Shown piece after piece: positions 33,500-46,703 of a stretch of DNA of 64,000 bases (the first letter of the stretch is position 1; the number at the start of each line of letters is the position of its first letter). The stretch is from NCBI GenBank assembly GCA_930367205.1, contig OV884011.1:40995754-41059753 (forward strand), written 5' to 3'. This DNA is from Acanthosoma haemorrhoidale (lineage: Eukaryota; Arthropoda; Insecta; Hemiptera; Acanthosomatidae). Under the pieces are notes generated by a model, which was given only the letters and a program-made list of their open reading frames with translations, had not been told where the DNA came from and did not search any database. The position numbers were made by a program, and so were the translations under genes.

Positions 33500-35039
33500 T
33501 ATTATACATATAGAACGTTTCCTCAAATACAACATGTAAAACTTGGTTTTATGCATTTTTTGATGCTGAATCATGTGATGATATGCCTGCTTCAAACATT
33601 CCTGTTAAAATAGAAAAATTATTAACTTATTTTAACCAACTGTGTACCTAAGAATGCACCCCCGTCAGTTGTTAGATACGGTACTGTCATTTCTCATCCC
33701 CCGACGTCACGACATGTATTTTTAAATTGATAAAACATTTTTACGAATTGTCCCTTTCGTTGAAAAGAGAGCTTGCTGTACTATCTTGTGACGTGTTGAT
33801 ATACCTGATCACTACATCTAGCTTTAGAAAGCTCAGATTCCATGTTTAACAATAAGACTTGTATCGTTTCACCTACAGAAAATATTCTATTCTTATGTGT
33901 GATCAGTATAATAGAGGTACCACAAACTTCTATATGAAACACTAAGATTTTTACAATTGCAAGAGTTCATTGTACATGTTGGCATGTCTTCTGAGGAATG
34001 GAATAGCATCGATGGATGTAGACCGTCTCTACGAGAAAACAAATATAGGATCACGTTTGCTTGGTAGAGAGATACAATGCATACGGAAGAAGGATTACCG
34101 AGAATTTTTTTAATGTGTTTTTAAATTAAGTGAGTAGTGAAAGTGAAAACTTTAATTCTTTTCAACCAGTATTTAGATATGGTGGAAGTTCTTTTGGGGA
34201 CAATCCAAGCTGGTAGGGAAAATGATTATTAAATGCATTTGCTAACTTCGAGACAAACACTTTTTTGCAATGAATCATACCAATTGGAAAATGGACATTG
34301 TACAATATTTACGTATATAAAACAGGGGTTATAGTTTAGAAAACAAGTATTTACTGATTATTGCTGCTAGAAGACCGCATCGGATATTTTGATCATTGAT
34401 TAATATTGTAGATATCTGCTTTGAGAGCTTTTATACTACTTAATTAATTATTGGGTTATTATTGCTACTGAGCAATAATAGATATTTTTGTGAAGAGATT
34501 TTATTTATGGCTCCTCACTGTTATTGAAATGAATAAAATATTATTTTAATGAATAAAGTAAATGTTCCTTTGTGTTATGCACGTGTTCCATTTTCGGTCG
34601 ATAACCGTTGGTTAGTAGCGGCGTTAGCAATCCTACTCTAATTTTATTAAATATTTTCTTAAGAATTCACATATTTCTACTATTTTGTAAGTTTGTTATG
34701 CAGGGGTAGCTAAACCCGTAACTGTGTGGTTAGATCACACTTGACGCAGAATCGTTAAGCTAGCTATAATATAATAATATATAGAAAAAAAGTTTTTTTT
34801 TTAATTGCACATGCTGTTATACATTGATGAAGATTTAAAAAAAAATAGCATTTGGATATTAGTTCATGCTGAATGAGTTAAGAGATTTTATTTAATCTTT
34901 ATATCTTAATTTAAACTTGTAAGCGAATATGATAGTTTAGTTTGTAAATTTGACTTTTTTAGTTGAGCTGTAGTATTTTAAAGCGTGGGTGTGGATTGGT
35001 TTCATTAATTAAGGGTGAGTTTTTATGATTAAGTGTTAA
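33500..35039. other. Mostly noncoding; faint coding relic near 34145-34260
   Basis: The plus strand near 34160-34235 reads YLDMVEVLLGTIQAGRENDY followed after a stop by a MHLLTSRQTLF segment. It resembles a domain (xMxxLLxFIRAxREGNWxLHL) that recurs in uncharacterised arthropod mobile-element proteins. Low certainty. The rest is AT-rich without features. Confidence 0.3.
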
Positions 35040-35144
35040 TTTCACGAGGTATGAATGAGATCATTTATCTGTATTATTATTGCCTTATAAAAGGCAGATT
35101 GTAATTATTGCACAATAAAGATTGTTATTAATAAAAAAAAAAAT
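35040..35144 (+). mobile_element. LINE 3' tail with poly(A)
   Basis: The block ggtatgaatgagatcatttatct...tgccttataaaaggcagattgtaattattgcacaataaag, followed by an A run near 35133, is the plus-strand version of the tails at 30777-30958 and 50850-51000. It contains the short inverted repeat GCCTTataAAAGGC. Confidence 0.65.
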
Positions 35145-37804
35145 TTTACGAAATATTAAGCTTTTTTCAATTTAGTATCAAATTAGTTCCTTTTGTGTTA
35201 ATATACTCCTACTACTGAGTCAAGATGATGAAAAATAAATAGTTGTGAATCGGTTGTGGACAAAAATAAAATTCGGAAGGTTGTAAAACTCAAAGTGCGA
35301 AGCAAATGTCGATACACAGGACACGTCTAGGCTTTTTGGCGCTAGCCTGAATAAGGCCTCCATTAAGCGGTACAAGAGGAAAATGCTGAAATTTATGACT
35401 AGAAAGTCCGAGACCTCTTTTTACCTGCCTTTGGTAAGCTGTAGCCGACAACTATATGTTCGAGTAAAATACCAAAACATTCACTGAGCGGGTAGAATGA
35501 CTTGAGATTTTAGTTTTAGACCGATTATAGGTGGTGGTTTGCTTTTGATCAAATTCACTAATGTACATCATGTCGTCATCAAGTCCTAGCATGAGATAAT
35601 TATAGTGTAATGTTAATTGCTTAAACCATAATGAAAAAATGATTTTATCCCGATTCATTCCAACCAACACATGCTAGAATCAATAATAGTGAGTATAGTT
35701 ATTATATTGATGTCATTAAAATCATTTAATATACAAAAAAGAGAAAAGAACAACATTTAAGGTCCTGCCAATTTAGGTGTAGAAGAATAAATAATGCATG
35801 TTTGTCACGTCAATAGATATCCGAATTTCGGGAAGTTTTCTGTCTTAAACCGGAGAAAAGATCGCAGGGGAGTTGGTCTAGGAATTTTGACCGGACAAGT
35901 CGAGGAGCAATACTTCAAAATTCAAAATCAGAATTTTTGAATCGTTACTACAGCCGTAATCTTAGAACAAATAGACAGACTGACCAAAGACCTGCCCTCT
36001 TCCTCAAGGCTTAGCAATTAACACCGAGCTAACACGTACCACTTTTTCCTCTTTTCGGGTTATTTAATAATAAATATCATCATTATATGTCCCAATAAGT
36101 ACATGGAGAGGTAATATCTTGTACGAAAGATACTACCTCATGGCTACTTCATTCGCCTACGATGATAATAATAAAAGCAACCATACGAGAAAATGGACTA
36201 TAAATTATTAATAAATTACTTGAACTAAAGATTTTTCTGTCATAAGTTCAGCTATACAATTAATCAACTAGTAACATTTAGAAACGATACTAACATATTC
36301 GCTTATGTTACAAATTTATGTTTTAATTTTAACAATCCTCATAAGACGCACTACATGAACTAATATTCAAATATTTTTTATATTGAAATAAGTATGAGAA
36401 AACAATAAAACATACATAATTAGTTTTCATAATTCTGTTCTAACCGAACACAACATCTAGCTAACTTTTGGATCACTTAACGGCCGCAAGAAAAGTAGGA
36501 TCTGCCCTGTCTCTTCATGCCTAGTAACTAATGCAGCAATAACTAACAATTACAACAATAATCAACAATAACTGTTTCTCCTCTGTTTGGTGTGACCTCA
36601 GATAGTCAAAACCCTTCCAGTCTTCGTCCTTTGTCTTCTCTTTATTGCAGTCTTATGCTGGTTCCAGTCACCTGTCTGAAAAGTCTCCAGTTGCTATCAC
36701 ATGTTATGGTTTTATTATACGCTGGACTGTTACTTTTTCTTTGACGAACGAGTGGTAGTATTGAAAATATGACTTTAAATAAAGGTCCTAAAAAAATTAG
36801 TCTTCGATCCCCCCACCTCCTTCACTAATGTCATTAAAATAGTCCGGTCATGTGGTAATTTTAAATTGAAATTTTAGAAGAAGTTTTGTAAATTTGCTCT
36901 TTTATGGCTTTTTGGGGGTGATAATTATGAATTTCAACTTTGCCACCTAAAATTTTTCCCGGAAATTTAAAAACCAATAGAAAAAACTCAAAAAATTATT
37001 CTTTCTTTGGTTTTCCATTCCCAAAATGAAAATCATGCATTTTTAAGCACTTAACAAATTAAACAATAGTTAATTCCTTACAATTTATCATTCTATGATT
37101 TGTTTCGTCCAAGGCATAGCTCGGGAGCATGCACTCATTGAAATTTCTTTAATTATTTGTCACTTGATGTTTGTAATATGTTGAAATTTTTCTGGATACC
37201 TACTGGGTCTTAGAGGAATTCTACCTGGGGAGGAAAAAGGGGGTGAGGGGCCATAAATCGAATTAAGCACAAAAGTAGCTACCTGCAGGAACAGACAGGG
37301 GTTGGCATTATATAGGGAAAGTCGAAGGATGTAAGCATTAAAAGGATCAGACACAGATATCAAGCAGTGCTTTCGATCTCATAAAATGGAGCGTCAAAGA
37401 AAAGAATCATTAGAAGGAAAAATGCACGTAATTTACTCAAGCTTAATTTAAATCAAAGTTAAATTAATCAAATGGTTCATAGTTTTCAAGTTACGACGAA
37501 AAAGAAAAAAATAACTATTTTTTCTTTAATTCCGAACAATTCAAGGTGGCAAAGTTGAAATTCGTATTAAGCATTATAAAAATTAAAATTTATCAGATTT
37601 TCAGAAAATCTCTGGTTTCTGTGGTTTCTGGTCACCATTTGACTGGATTATCAATTCTTCAAGACATTCCAGCTTTATTCCAGGTTAAAAGATTTAATGT
37701 TCAACGCCCCGCAGATTCCCTCCTTCTCATTTTTTCTACAAAGTATTTTTAAATTAATCTAATGATTATAGATCTATTATCTTATAAATCTACTGCAAAT
37801 GTAG

Positions 37805-37806
<2 letters not shown>
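35145..37806. other. Intergenic, AT-rich
   Basis: No supported gene. It holds the 32-bp hairpin at 36108-36139. A stretch at 35820-35900 (ccgaatttcgggaagttttctgtctt...) is weakly similar to 38250-38320, perhaps an old repeat. Confidence 0.55.
36108..36139. repeat. Short hairpin (13-14-bp arms, 5-nt loop)
   Basis: GAGGTAATATCTT gtacg AAAGATACTACCTC forms a near-perfect stem with one mismatch. Isolated, function unknown. Confidence 0.75.

Positions 37807-37883
<77 letters not shown>
37807..37883. repeat. (AT)n microsatellite, ~77 bp
   Basis: Uninterrupted AT dinucleotides. The Tyr-Ile reading frames on both strands are artefacts of it. Confidence 0.98.
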
Positions 37884-37891
<8 letters not shown>

Positions 37892-40147
37892 AGACAATTA
37901 TTAAAGGTGGGGTGAATAAACTGAAATCAGTTTCTCTAAGAACAAAGTTAGCAATTTTATTCACTATATATTATATTATAACAATTATTCATATTGATTT
38001 TCACAATCTTACCTGTAAACAAAGAAACGACAATTACAGTTTATAACTTTCACTTCTCTATTCACACTCTATTTACAACTATTGTTACTTAATAAAACCT
38101 TCTCTATATCATCTCACTTTTTAGAATATTAATAATATATAATTATGATACATATATAATAATTATATCATAAATATGTAATCATCATCAATAATACATC
38201 ATAATAAATATCATATATATGTATATTGTAACAATTATCCCTCCAATTTCGGGGAATTTCATTCTCTTAAGCGAGAGGCAGGATCGCTGGGAAGTTGGAA
38301 AAAGGGATTTTGAGCAGACATATATTAGAAATACATTCGTTTAATGTTTTAACCGTGTAACGATAAAAAGTAAGATCCGTCACACAATTGAGGGTTTGGT
38401 TATAATTGCTATTTTTTAAACACTTTTTGTAATGTACTAAAACCCCTACACATATCTTGAGGACAATGAGAGGAGAGGCCTCTTATTTGACACCCTAGTT
38501 ATTAAAATATTAAAATATTATTCATGATTATTTTTCATCAATTGATTTTTTATTATTATCATCCCTGGAGAATCAAGTAAATTGTTTATGCAACATCATA
38601 TGAGAGTAAAACATTTATGTATTTATTAATATCAGTTTAACTCTTTTAGTAGTTTATTTTTATATCAGTATTGCTATTATAATATAATATGAACATTTTA
38701 TAGCATATGTATTACCTAGTAAAACGTTACATATTTTAGATTATTTTTGAGCAAAAATTACTAATCCAATTCTTTTTTTTTACTGGCATGAATATAGGGG
38801 AATTCGATTGCTGCTCCACAAGTATAGGACTCTGCATTAAATGATAGTTGAAATTAAAGAATTAATTTTTTTAGGAATGTCCAGTTTTTTCATTTACTCA
38901 TTCCACTTTCTGGGTGCTGAAAAGTTGACAGTCTGCTGGAAATTCAAGCTCCGGAAGTATTTAAGGGTGAAAAAAACCATACATTGGACTATCATATGTA
39001 TATGATTTACGTGAGTGTAAAAACCGTCTTTTTCATGAAATTGCGCATAATGTGTGATTACAATATCCATTAATAATAAAAAAATCTAGTTATCAGGCTA
39101 TAATAAACGTGTAATAAAACTCTATTTTCTACTTTTTTTAGATTATAATTCAAAAAGAGATTTTTTTAATTTAAAACTTTTTGGAGTTTTATAATTTGAT
39201 ACTGGTTAGATTATTCACCATAAGCTATGATTTTATTCATAAGTAACAAAATATGTTAAATGTCACCAGATCGATTATTATTATTATTGTGTATAACTTG
39301 TATTTGTAATTGCTTTCATTCTTATTAAGAATATTTTAATTAGTTGAAAATTATTGGAATAGATAAATTAATGACGAATAACAATTCGTTCCAAGTTGAA
39401 ATCCGAACTTATATAATACGACTGAATCAGCTTCTGTTGAAGTTACACTTAGCTAATAACCGCCCTGTTGACATTATGAATTAATGCGTAGGAAACCGTG
39501 AATTTTCGGAACCGTTTCTCAAGCCGAATCTCAATCCAATCGGTGGATGGCATCCTATGATATTGTAAGGATTGTGCACCCTCTAAGACTGAGATGGGTT
39601 TTCTCAAACCTCCTTTATTTATTTATTTCAGTCTAAATATATAATGCATTAAAAAGAGCTCCTTCTCTACATCATACACACATTAGAGCTGCATTGAAAG
39701 GAGATACGGCAAGAAAACTAGGTGATGAGCGGACCTCGAAGAACTTAACCCTAGGCCCCAAAAGGTTGTAGCCCAAGGAGTTGAGTGCTCCACGGGATGT
39801 GACTCCAGGTAAGAGGAGGATTCGGGGTTCGATTGTTGGGCCCATTAGTTAGGGTACCGTTGTAAACCATTAGTCTTTATTAGTGTGAAATTTATCGTCC
39901 AGGAAAGTGGAGGGGGTGCAACCCTTATATTTCGTGTCCAATTTCAATCCAGACAGTTCACGTTCTGCATTCAGCCAGTCCTGATCAAACTTTACAGACA
40001 ACCCACTTCGGAGAATTTCAACAGCCATTTTGTAAGTGTCTTTTGATTTTATATTATTACTTCCGATTGTTATCATTGTTCTAAGCGAGTCTTAACAGTT
40101 AAAGTAACGTTGATTAATAAACATTTTGTAAAATGCAATTTGTGTAT
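37884..40147. other. Intergenic, AT-rich
   Basis: No supported gene. 39720-39860 is somewhat GC-richer (gcggacctcgaag..., ccccaaaaggttgtag...), possibly a transposon scrap, not identified. A 68-codon minus-strand frame at 39870-40076 has no recognisable motif and borders the satellite. Confidence 0.5.
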
Positions 40148-43100
40148 AGAGGCATGCTATTTTATATGGTAATTCTTTTTTCGATGCCTCGATGAATTAA
40201 TAGATATAATCTAATATGCGGTATACAACACGCGGTCGACACATGACAAGCGAACACCCCTGGTCGAAAGCTGACTTATTCAGCCATATGTTTAATTATC
40301 TACTTTTTGACGAGATCTCAAACAGTTCAATTTCTCGGTTAATAGCACGTGAAATGTGTTTTAGAAGCATCCTATTTTACATGATAGTTCTTCATTCCAT
40401 GTCAGGATGCTGCTAAAATGAAATCTAGTGATTAGTACGCATAAACGCTCAACACAGGGCCACCGTCGTCCCTCCGTAAAACAGTGACTTGTTTAGCCCT
40501 ATGACTGAAGAGCGTAGCACTGCTATTAAGCAATATAAATAATTTATTAATAAGAATTCAATTTATGTTATAATATTCTGATGAGATCTCAAATGCTTTG
40601 ATTTCTTGGTTAATATCCAGTGCAATATGTGTTGTGTTTTAGATGCTAACCATTTTAGATGATAGTTCTTTATTTCATTCTTGTTAATGCTAAAATTAAA
40701 TCTAGTAATTAGTATGTTTCAAACTCCACATACGACCACCGTCGTCCCTCCGTAAAACATTGAGTTGTTTAGCCCTATGACTGAAGAGCGTAGCACTGCT
40801 ATTTAGCAATATCAGTAATTTATTAATAACAATTCAATTTATGTTATATTATATTCGATGAGATCTCAGATGCTTTGATTTCTTGGTTAATATCCAGTGA
40901 AATATGTGTTGTGTTTTAGATGCTATCCATTTTACATGATAATTCTTTATTTCATTCTTGTTAATGCTAAAATTAAATCTAGTAATTAGTATGTTTAAAA
41001 CTCCACATACGACAACCGTCGTCCATCCATAAAACATTGATTTGTTTATCCCTATGACTGAAGAGCGTAACACTGCTATTTAGCAATATCAGTAATTTAT
41101 TAATGAGAATTCAATTTTATTATATTATTTTTGATGAGATCTCAAATGATTTGATTTCTTGGTTAATATCCAGTTAAATATGTGTTGTGTTTTAGATGCT
41201 AACCATTTTACATGATAGTTCTTTATTTCATTTTTGGAAATGCTAAAATTAAATCTAGTAATTAGTATAATTAAAACTCCACATACGACTACCGTCGTCC
41301 CTCCGTAAAACATTGACTTGCTTAGCCCTATGACTGAAGAGCGTAGCACTGCTATTAAGCAGTATCAATAATTTATCAATGATAATTCCATTTATGTTAT
41401 ATTATTTTTGATGAGATCTCAAATGCTTTGATTTCTTGGTTAATATCTAGTGCAATATGTGTTGTGTTTTAGATGCTAACCATTTTACATGATAGTTCTT
41501 TATTTCATTCTTGTTAATGCTAAAATTAAATCTAGTAATTAGTACACATAAACGCTCAACACAGGACAACCGTCGTCCCTCCGTAAAACAGTGACTTGTT
41601 TAGCCCTATGACTGAAGAGCGTAGCACTGCTATTAAGCAATATCAATAATTTATCAATGATAATTCCATTTATGTTATATTATTTTTGATGAGATCTCAA
41701 ATGCTTTGATTTCTTGGTTAATATCCAGTGCAATATGTGTTGTGTTTTAGATGCTAACCATTTTACATGATAGTTCTTTATTTCATTCTTGTTAATGCTA
41801 AAATTAAATCTAGTAATTAGTACACATAAACGCTCAACACAGGACAACCGTCGTCCCTCCGTAAAACAGTGACTTGTTTAGCCCTATGACTGAAGAGCGT
41901 AGCACTGCTATTAAGCAATATCAATAATTTATCAATGATAATTCCATTTATGTTATATTATTTTTGATGAGATCTCAAATGCTTTGATTTCTTGGTTAAT
42001 ATCCAGTGCAATATGTGTTGTGTTTTAGATGCTACCCATTTTACATGATAGTTCTTTATTTCATTCTTGTTAATGCTAAAATTAAATCTAGTAATTAGTA
42101 TAATTAAAACTCCACATACGACTACCGTCTTCCCTCCGTAAAACATTGACTTGCTTAGCCCTATGACTGAAGAGCGTAGCACTGCTATTAAGCAGTATCA
42201 ATAATTTATCAATGATAATTCCATTTATGTTATATTATTTTTGATGAGATCTCAAATGCTTTAATTTCTTGGTTAATATCCAGTGCAATATGTGTTGTGT
42301 TTTAGATGCTACCCATTTTACATGATAGTTCTTTATTTCATTCTTGTTAATGCTAAAATTAAATCTAGTAATTAGTATAATTAAAACTCCACATACGACT
42401 ACCGTCTTCCCTCCGTAAAACATTGACTTGCTTAGCCCTATGACTGAAGAGCGTAGCACTGCTATTAAGCAGTATCAATAATTTATCAATGATAATTCCA
42501 TTTATGTTATATTATTTTTGATGAGATCTCAAATGCTTTGATTTTTTGGTTAATATCCAGTGCAATATGTGTTGTGTTTTAGATGCTACCCATTTTACAT
42601 GATAGTTCTTTATTTCATTCTTGTTAATGCTAAAATTAAATCTAGTAATTAGTATAATTAAAACTCCACATACGACTACCGTCTTCCCTCCGTAAAACAT
42701 TGACTTGCTTAGCCCTATGACTGAAGAGCGTAGCACTGCTATTAAGCAATATCAATAATTTACCAATGATAATTCCATTTATGTTATATTATTTTTGACG
42801 AGATCTCAAATGCTTTGATTTCTTGGTTAATATCTAGTGCAATATGTGTTGTGTTTTAGATGCTAACCATTTTACATGATAGTTCTTTATTTCATTATTG
42901 TTAATGCTAAAATTAAATCTAGTGATTAGTACACATAAACGCTCAACACAGGACAACCGTCGTCCCTCCGTAAAACATTGACTTGTTTATCCCTATGACT
43001 GAAGAGCGTAGCACTTCTATTAAGCAACATCAATGATAATTCCATTTATGTTATATTATTTTTGATGAGATCTCAAATGCTTTGATTTCTTGGTTAATAT

Positions 43101-43945
43101 CTAGTGCAATATGTGTTGTGTTTTAGATGCTAACCATTTTACATGATAGTTCTTTATTTCATTCTTGTTAATGCTAAAATTAAATCTAGTAATTAGTACA
43201 CATAAACGCTCAACACAGGACAACCGTCGTCCCTCCGTAAAACAGTGACTTGTTTAGCCCTATGACTGAAGAGCGTAGCACTGCTATTAAGCAATATCAA
43301 TAATTTATCAATGATAATTCCATTTATGTTATATTATTTTTGATGAGATCTCAAATGCTTTGATTTCTTAGTTAATATCCAGTGCAATATGTGTTGTGTT
43401 TTAGATGCTACCCATTTTACATGATAGTTCTTTATTTCATTCTTGTTAATGCTAAAATTAAATCTAGTAATTAGTATAATTAAAACTCCACATACTACTA
43501 CCGTCTTCCCTCCGTAAAACATTGACTTTCTTAGCCCTATGACTGAAGAGCGTAGCACTGCTATTAAGCAATATCAATAATTTACCAATGATAATTCCAT
43601 TTATGTTATATTATTTTTGACGAGATCTCAAATGCTTTGATTTCTTGGTTAATATCCAGTGCAATATGTGTTGTGTTTTAGATGCGAACCATTTTACATG
43701 ATAGTTCTTTATTTCATTCTTGTTAATGCTAAAATTAAATCAAGTAATTAGTATGTTTAAAACTCAACATACAACTACCGTCGTCCCTCCGTAAAACATT
43801 GACTTGCTTAGCCCTATGACCGAAGAGCGTAGCACTGCTATTAAGCAATATCAATAATTTATCAATGATAATTCCATTTATGTTATATTATTTTTGATGA
43901 GATCTCAAATGCTTTGATTTATTTAATATTCAGTGAAATATGTGC
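40148..43945. repeat. Tandem satellite, 277-bp unit, about 13-14 copies
   Basis: The anchor GAGATCTCA (palindromic GAGATCTC) recurs at 40312, 40583, 40860, 41136, 41413, 41691, 41969, 42246, 42523, 42800, 43067, 43345, 43622 and 43899. Spacings are 276-278 bp except 271 and 267. Outer units are more diverged. Two unit types alternate in blocks: one with acacataaacgctcaacac (centred near 40450, 41550, 41830, 42935, 43205) and one with aactccacatacgact (near 40710, 40990, 41270, 42100, 42380, 42660, 43475). A 74-codon minus-strand frame starting MLRSSVIG stays open in several units, but this looks like a by-product of unit identity. Confidence 0.95.
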
Positions 43946-44170
43946 TGTGTTTACTATTGCTAATTGGCGCTGATATGCAATGTATTGTATTGGCAATTGC
44001 AAGTTAGTAACAACTTTCTGTAGTGTTCAAATGGGTCTCTCCACGACTATATGAGATTAGTAGAGTCGATCTTAAAATAAACGTCTTAAAAGTAGCGTAC
44101 ATTTCAAGGTGTCGGGTAATTAAAATAAAAATTTTCATGTCATAATTAATCGTTAGCCACTACGCCCGAC

Positions 44171-44240
44171 TTAGATTAGTGGGTGAAACTGCCGTTTAAA
44201 CTATTTACAGTTTACGTAACAGTTTCTTCCACTAATCTAA
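44171..44240. repeat. 70-bp hairpin between satellite and inverted repeat
   Basis: Arms TTAGATTAGTGGGTGAAACTG and CAGTTTCTTCCACTAATCTAA pair with two mismatches, and the inner part (GTTTAAACT / AGTTTACG) can partly extend the stem. It could be a degraded miniature transposon. Confidence 0.7.
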
Positions 44241-44280
44241 ATTCTGGAATTTGAGCTATACAAATAATTTTTACCTGTAC

Positions 44281-44766
44281 GTACATTTGAAATTGAATGT
44301 TGGATAGGATGTTATTGTATCAATTTAAGATATTATTTATTTAAGAAAATGGTATGAAAACATGTATGATGTTCATCCCCCTTCTTACTCTAAAGTTCAC
44401 GAGAGGACACACTATGGGCAGCAGACCTGAAAGTATGTCAAAACAATGTTTTCCCGGATTTTTATTATAATTTTAAATATTAATGTACAAATGGTAAATT
44501 AATAAAATAATAAATACATTTCACAGAACCATAACCAATTTTTTCAAGTATTCATCCTTTAGCGGACTACTTGACAAAACTAACTGTTTTATTGATTTTT
44601 TTTTAAAGGAAAGAATAAAAAATGCAGTTTGTTAATGATATAAGTTTAGCAGTAATAAAGTAGTGAAAACTTTTGTGCAGAATGAAACGAAAGAGAAAAT
44701 ATACAAAGACATTAATTGTGTTTTAGCGATCGGTTAAAAATTATAATCTTTTAGTTGTAGATTTTC
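44281..44766. repeat. Left arm of long inverted repeat around the F-box gene
   Basis: About 486 bp, matching the reverse complement of 47934-48423 at roughly 92-94% by eye with a few small indels. It begins GTACATTTGAAATTGAATG and ends TTAGTTGTAGATTTT. It encodes no obvious protein. Confidence 0.92.
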
Positions 44767-45524
44767 ATAACTGTTATTCAAAAACTGAGGTCAAAAATGT
44801 ATAAATGGTATCATTAACCATAACAAAAATAAACAATGTAAATGTAATTTCTGATATTATTTACAAAAGCTAAAACTATTAAATTCTAATTTAACATTTC
44901 CGATGGAACCAGTTCATTCAGGCATTTTAATTTAAACTTTTACTGTATAGTGAGATATATTCTATATTATTCTGCATGTATATTAGATATAGTGAAATAA
45001 ATGTTTCTTAAATTTTATTCAAAAGTTTTGTAGTAAAAATTTGTATTTTATTTACGATTGGGGTTTAATCTGAAAACGTAAATGTTTCATGGAACAATTA
45101 AAACCAAAGAAATGTGTCAGGTGAAAAATCTTGCTATAAATAAATAATCCTTTTGCAGACCAACCTAGATTTACGAGAATTATACTACAATTAACCAATC
45201 GTCAGTATTGTGCACAATTTTACTTATATAATAAGCTTAAACAATGACAATTAATGTTCAACCAAAAATAAACTTATATAATACTTAGTTTATTAAAACA
45301 AATGGTATATATCTTGAAGAAATTTGACCGTCATAAAATGATACATTTATGCTGTCATTAATCTGTTGTTAAATGGTTACCACATGGTTGCTTCTTTACA
45401 AATATATATGGATTAATTACAACAAAGTATATTATAATAGCTAATGTATTACGAAGGAATGAAATGCTAATAATTATTTTATATTTTTCAGGTCCCAGAA
45501 AGTCAAAACAATAAGCTCAGCCTG

Positions 45525-46703
45525 ATGGATCCACGAGTAGCTGAAATAGTGCTACAGAACACATTTGAATTTCTGACCACACCGGACATAATAAGGGCAT
45601 CCCAAGTGTCCCACTTGTGGAATGCTATTGGGACTGATAATTGCTTCTGGAGGAATATAGTTCTAACAAATTGTGACATTATTGATTATAAAGCACTTGC
45701 CAGAAAAATAATTCGTCATAGGACGCACACATTAGACTTGCGACAGATTTCATATCTGAGTCTTATTTCTACTCCTCAAGAATGGAGAACTTTTATTTAT
45801 CATCTGAGGAACGTAAACACAATAACACACCTAAAACTAGGGGAATGTCCCTGGCGGGTGATTAAATATTTAAACCAAATAAAAATGAGACACACTCTCA
45901 AATCTCTAACTATGAGTCTAGGGTGGTATGATGGGCTCATTAATATGTCCACGATATGCCATATGAAGGAACTCCAAGACCTTCACATCTTGTTTGCGGG
46001 CAGAAATTGTTATATTAAGGATGTCGAACATATGACAAAAATGCCAAAGATGAAATCTTTGTCAGTTACCATGACGTGGTATGGCGGTTTAACTCCAGAG
46101 GAACAAATGTCATATGATGATGAGGAGGGACTAGCCCTTGTTTCAAAAATCCCTCAGTTGCTTTTACCGAAATTTCGGAATCTTAGAAAGCTGCGATTGG
46201 AGGATCACGAAGGCTTCTGGTGGTCATCAAAGGAGGTACTGGACGCAGTAAATAGTTTGCAGTCTCTCACAGAGCTAGAGCTCATAAACTGCAACATAGG
46301 GGAAACATTCGATATAGATTTGGGAAAGTGCACTAGACTAAAAAAGGTCTTAATCACCCCTAGCTACCATTTGGACAATTATTATTGTCACCAGATGGTC
46401 ATTAATGGAGTTTATGCTCTAGTAAACACATTAAATGAATTTACGTTAGGAATTTATCACGAATTCACAAACGTTACAAATAAGATTATCTCAGTAGATA
46501 TAGACCTTTATATGACAAAGGTCATAAGACCATTCTTGCAGTCAAACGAAGAATCATTGAGTATCCCTTTTTTAATGGGATGCAAATGTTTGGAATCACC
46601 ATGTGGTTACAATGACCATGTATATTTAATGTCTGTAAATAGGGTACGGGACATGCTTTCAGTATGCATGACTAAAACAAAGACTTCAATAAGGATTTAC
46701 TGA
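45525..46703 (+). CDS. F-box / leucine-rich-repeat protein, 392 aa
   Basis: An intact frame. Residues 8-48 form an F-box (VLQNTFEFLTTPDIIRASQV, then WNAIGTDNCFWRNIVL), which would bind Skp1 in an SCF ubiquitin ligase. Residues 60-300 contain irregular leucine-rich repeats (ITHLKLGECPW, LRKLRLEDHEGFW, LTELELINCNIG, RLKKVLITPSY) that would select the substrate. The C-terminus is unassigned. TATTTTTCAG at 45482-45491 just upstream is a good splice acceptor, so an upstream 5' UTR exon is likely. The Met at 45525 lies 33 bp inside. It sits between the arms of a 488-bp inverted repeat. It is the only undamaged cellular-type gene here. Confidence 0.85.
   Translation: MDPRVAEIVLQNTFEFLTTPDIIRASQVSHLWNAIGTDNCFWRNIVLTNCDIIDYKALARKIIRHRTHTLDLRQISYLSLISTPQEWRTFIYHLRNVNTITHLKLGECPWRVIKYLNQIKMRHTLKSLTMSLGWYDGLINMSTICHMKELQDLHILFAGRNCYIKDVEHMTKMPKMKSLSVTMTWYGGLTPEEQMSYDDEEGLALVSKIPQLLLPKFRNLRKLRLEDHEGFWWSSKEVLDAVNSLQSLTELELINCNIGETFDIDLGKCTRLKKVLITPSYHLDNYYCHQMVINGVYALVNTLNEFTLGIYHEFTNVTNKIISVDIDLYMTKVIRPFLQSNEESLSIPFLMGCKCLESPCGYNDHVYLMSVNRVRDMLSVCMTKTKTSIRIY

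Noticed and set aside
37762..38046. Open frames with Tyr-Ile repeats on both strands
   Set aside because: They are the translation of the (AT)n microsatellite.
40849..43558. Repeated 74-codon minus-strand ORFs as a gene family
   Set aside because: They recur with exactly the 277-bp satellite period and are absent or broken in other units, so they are listed under the satellite and not as genes.
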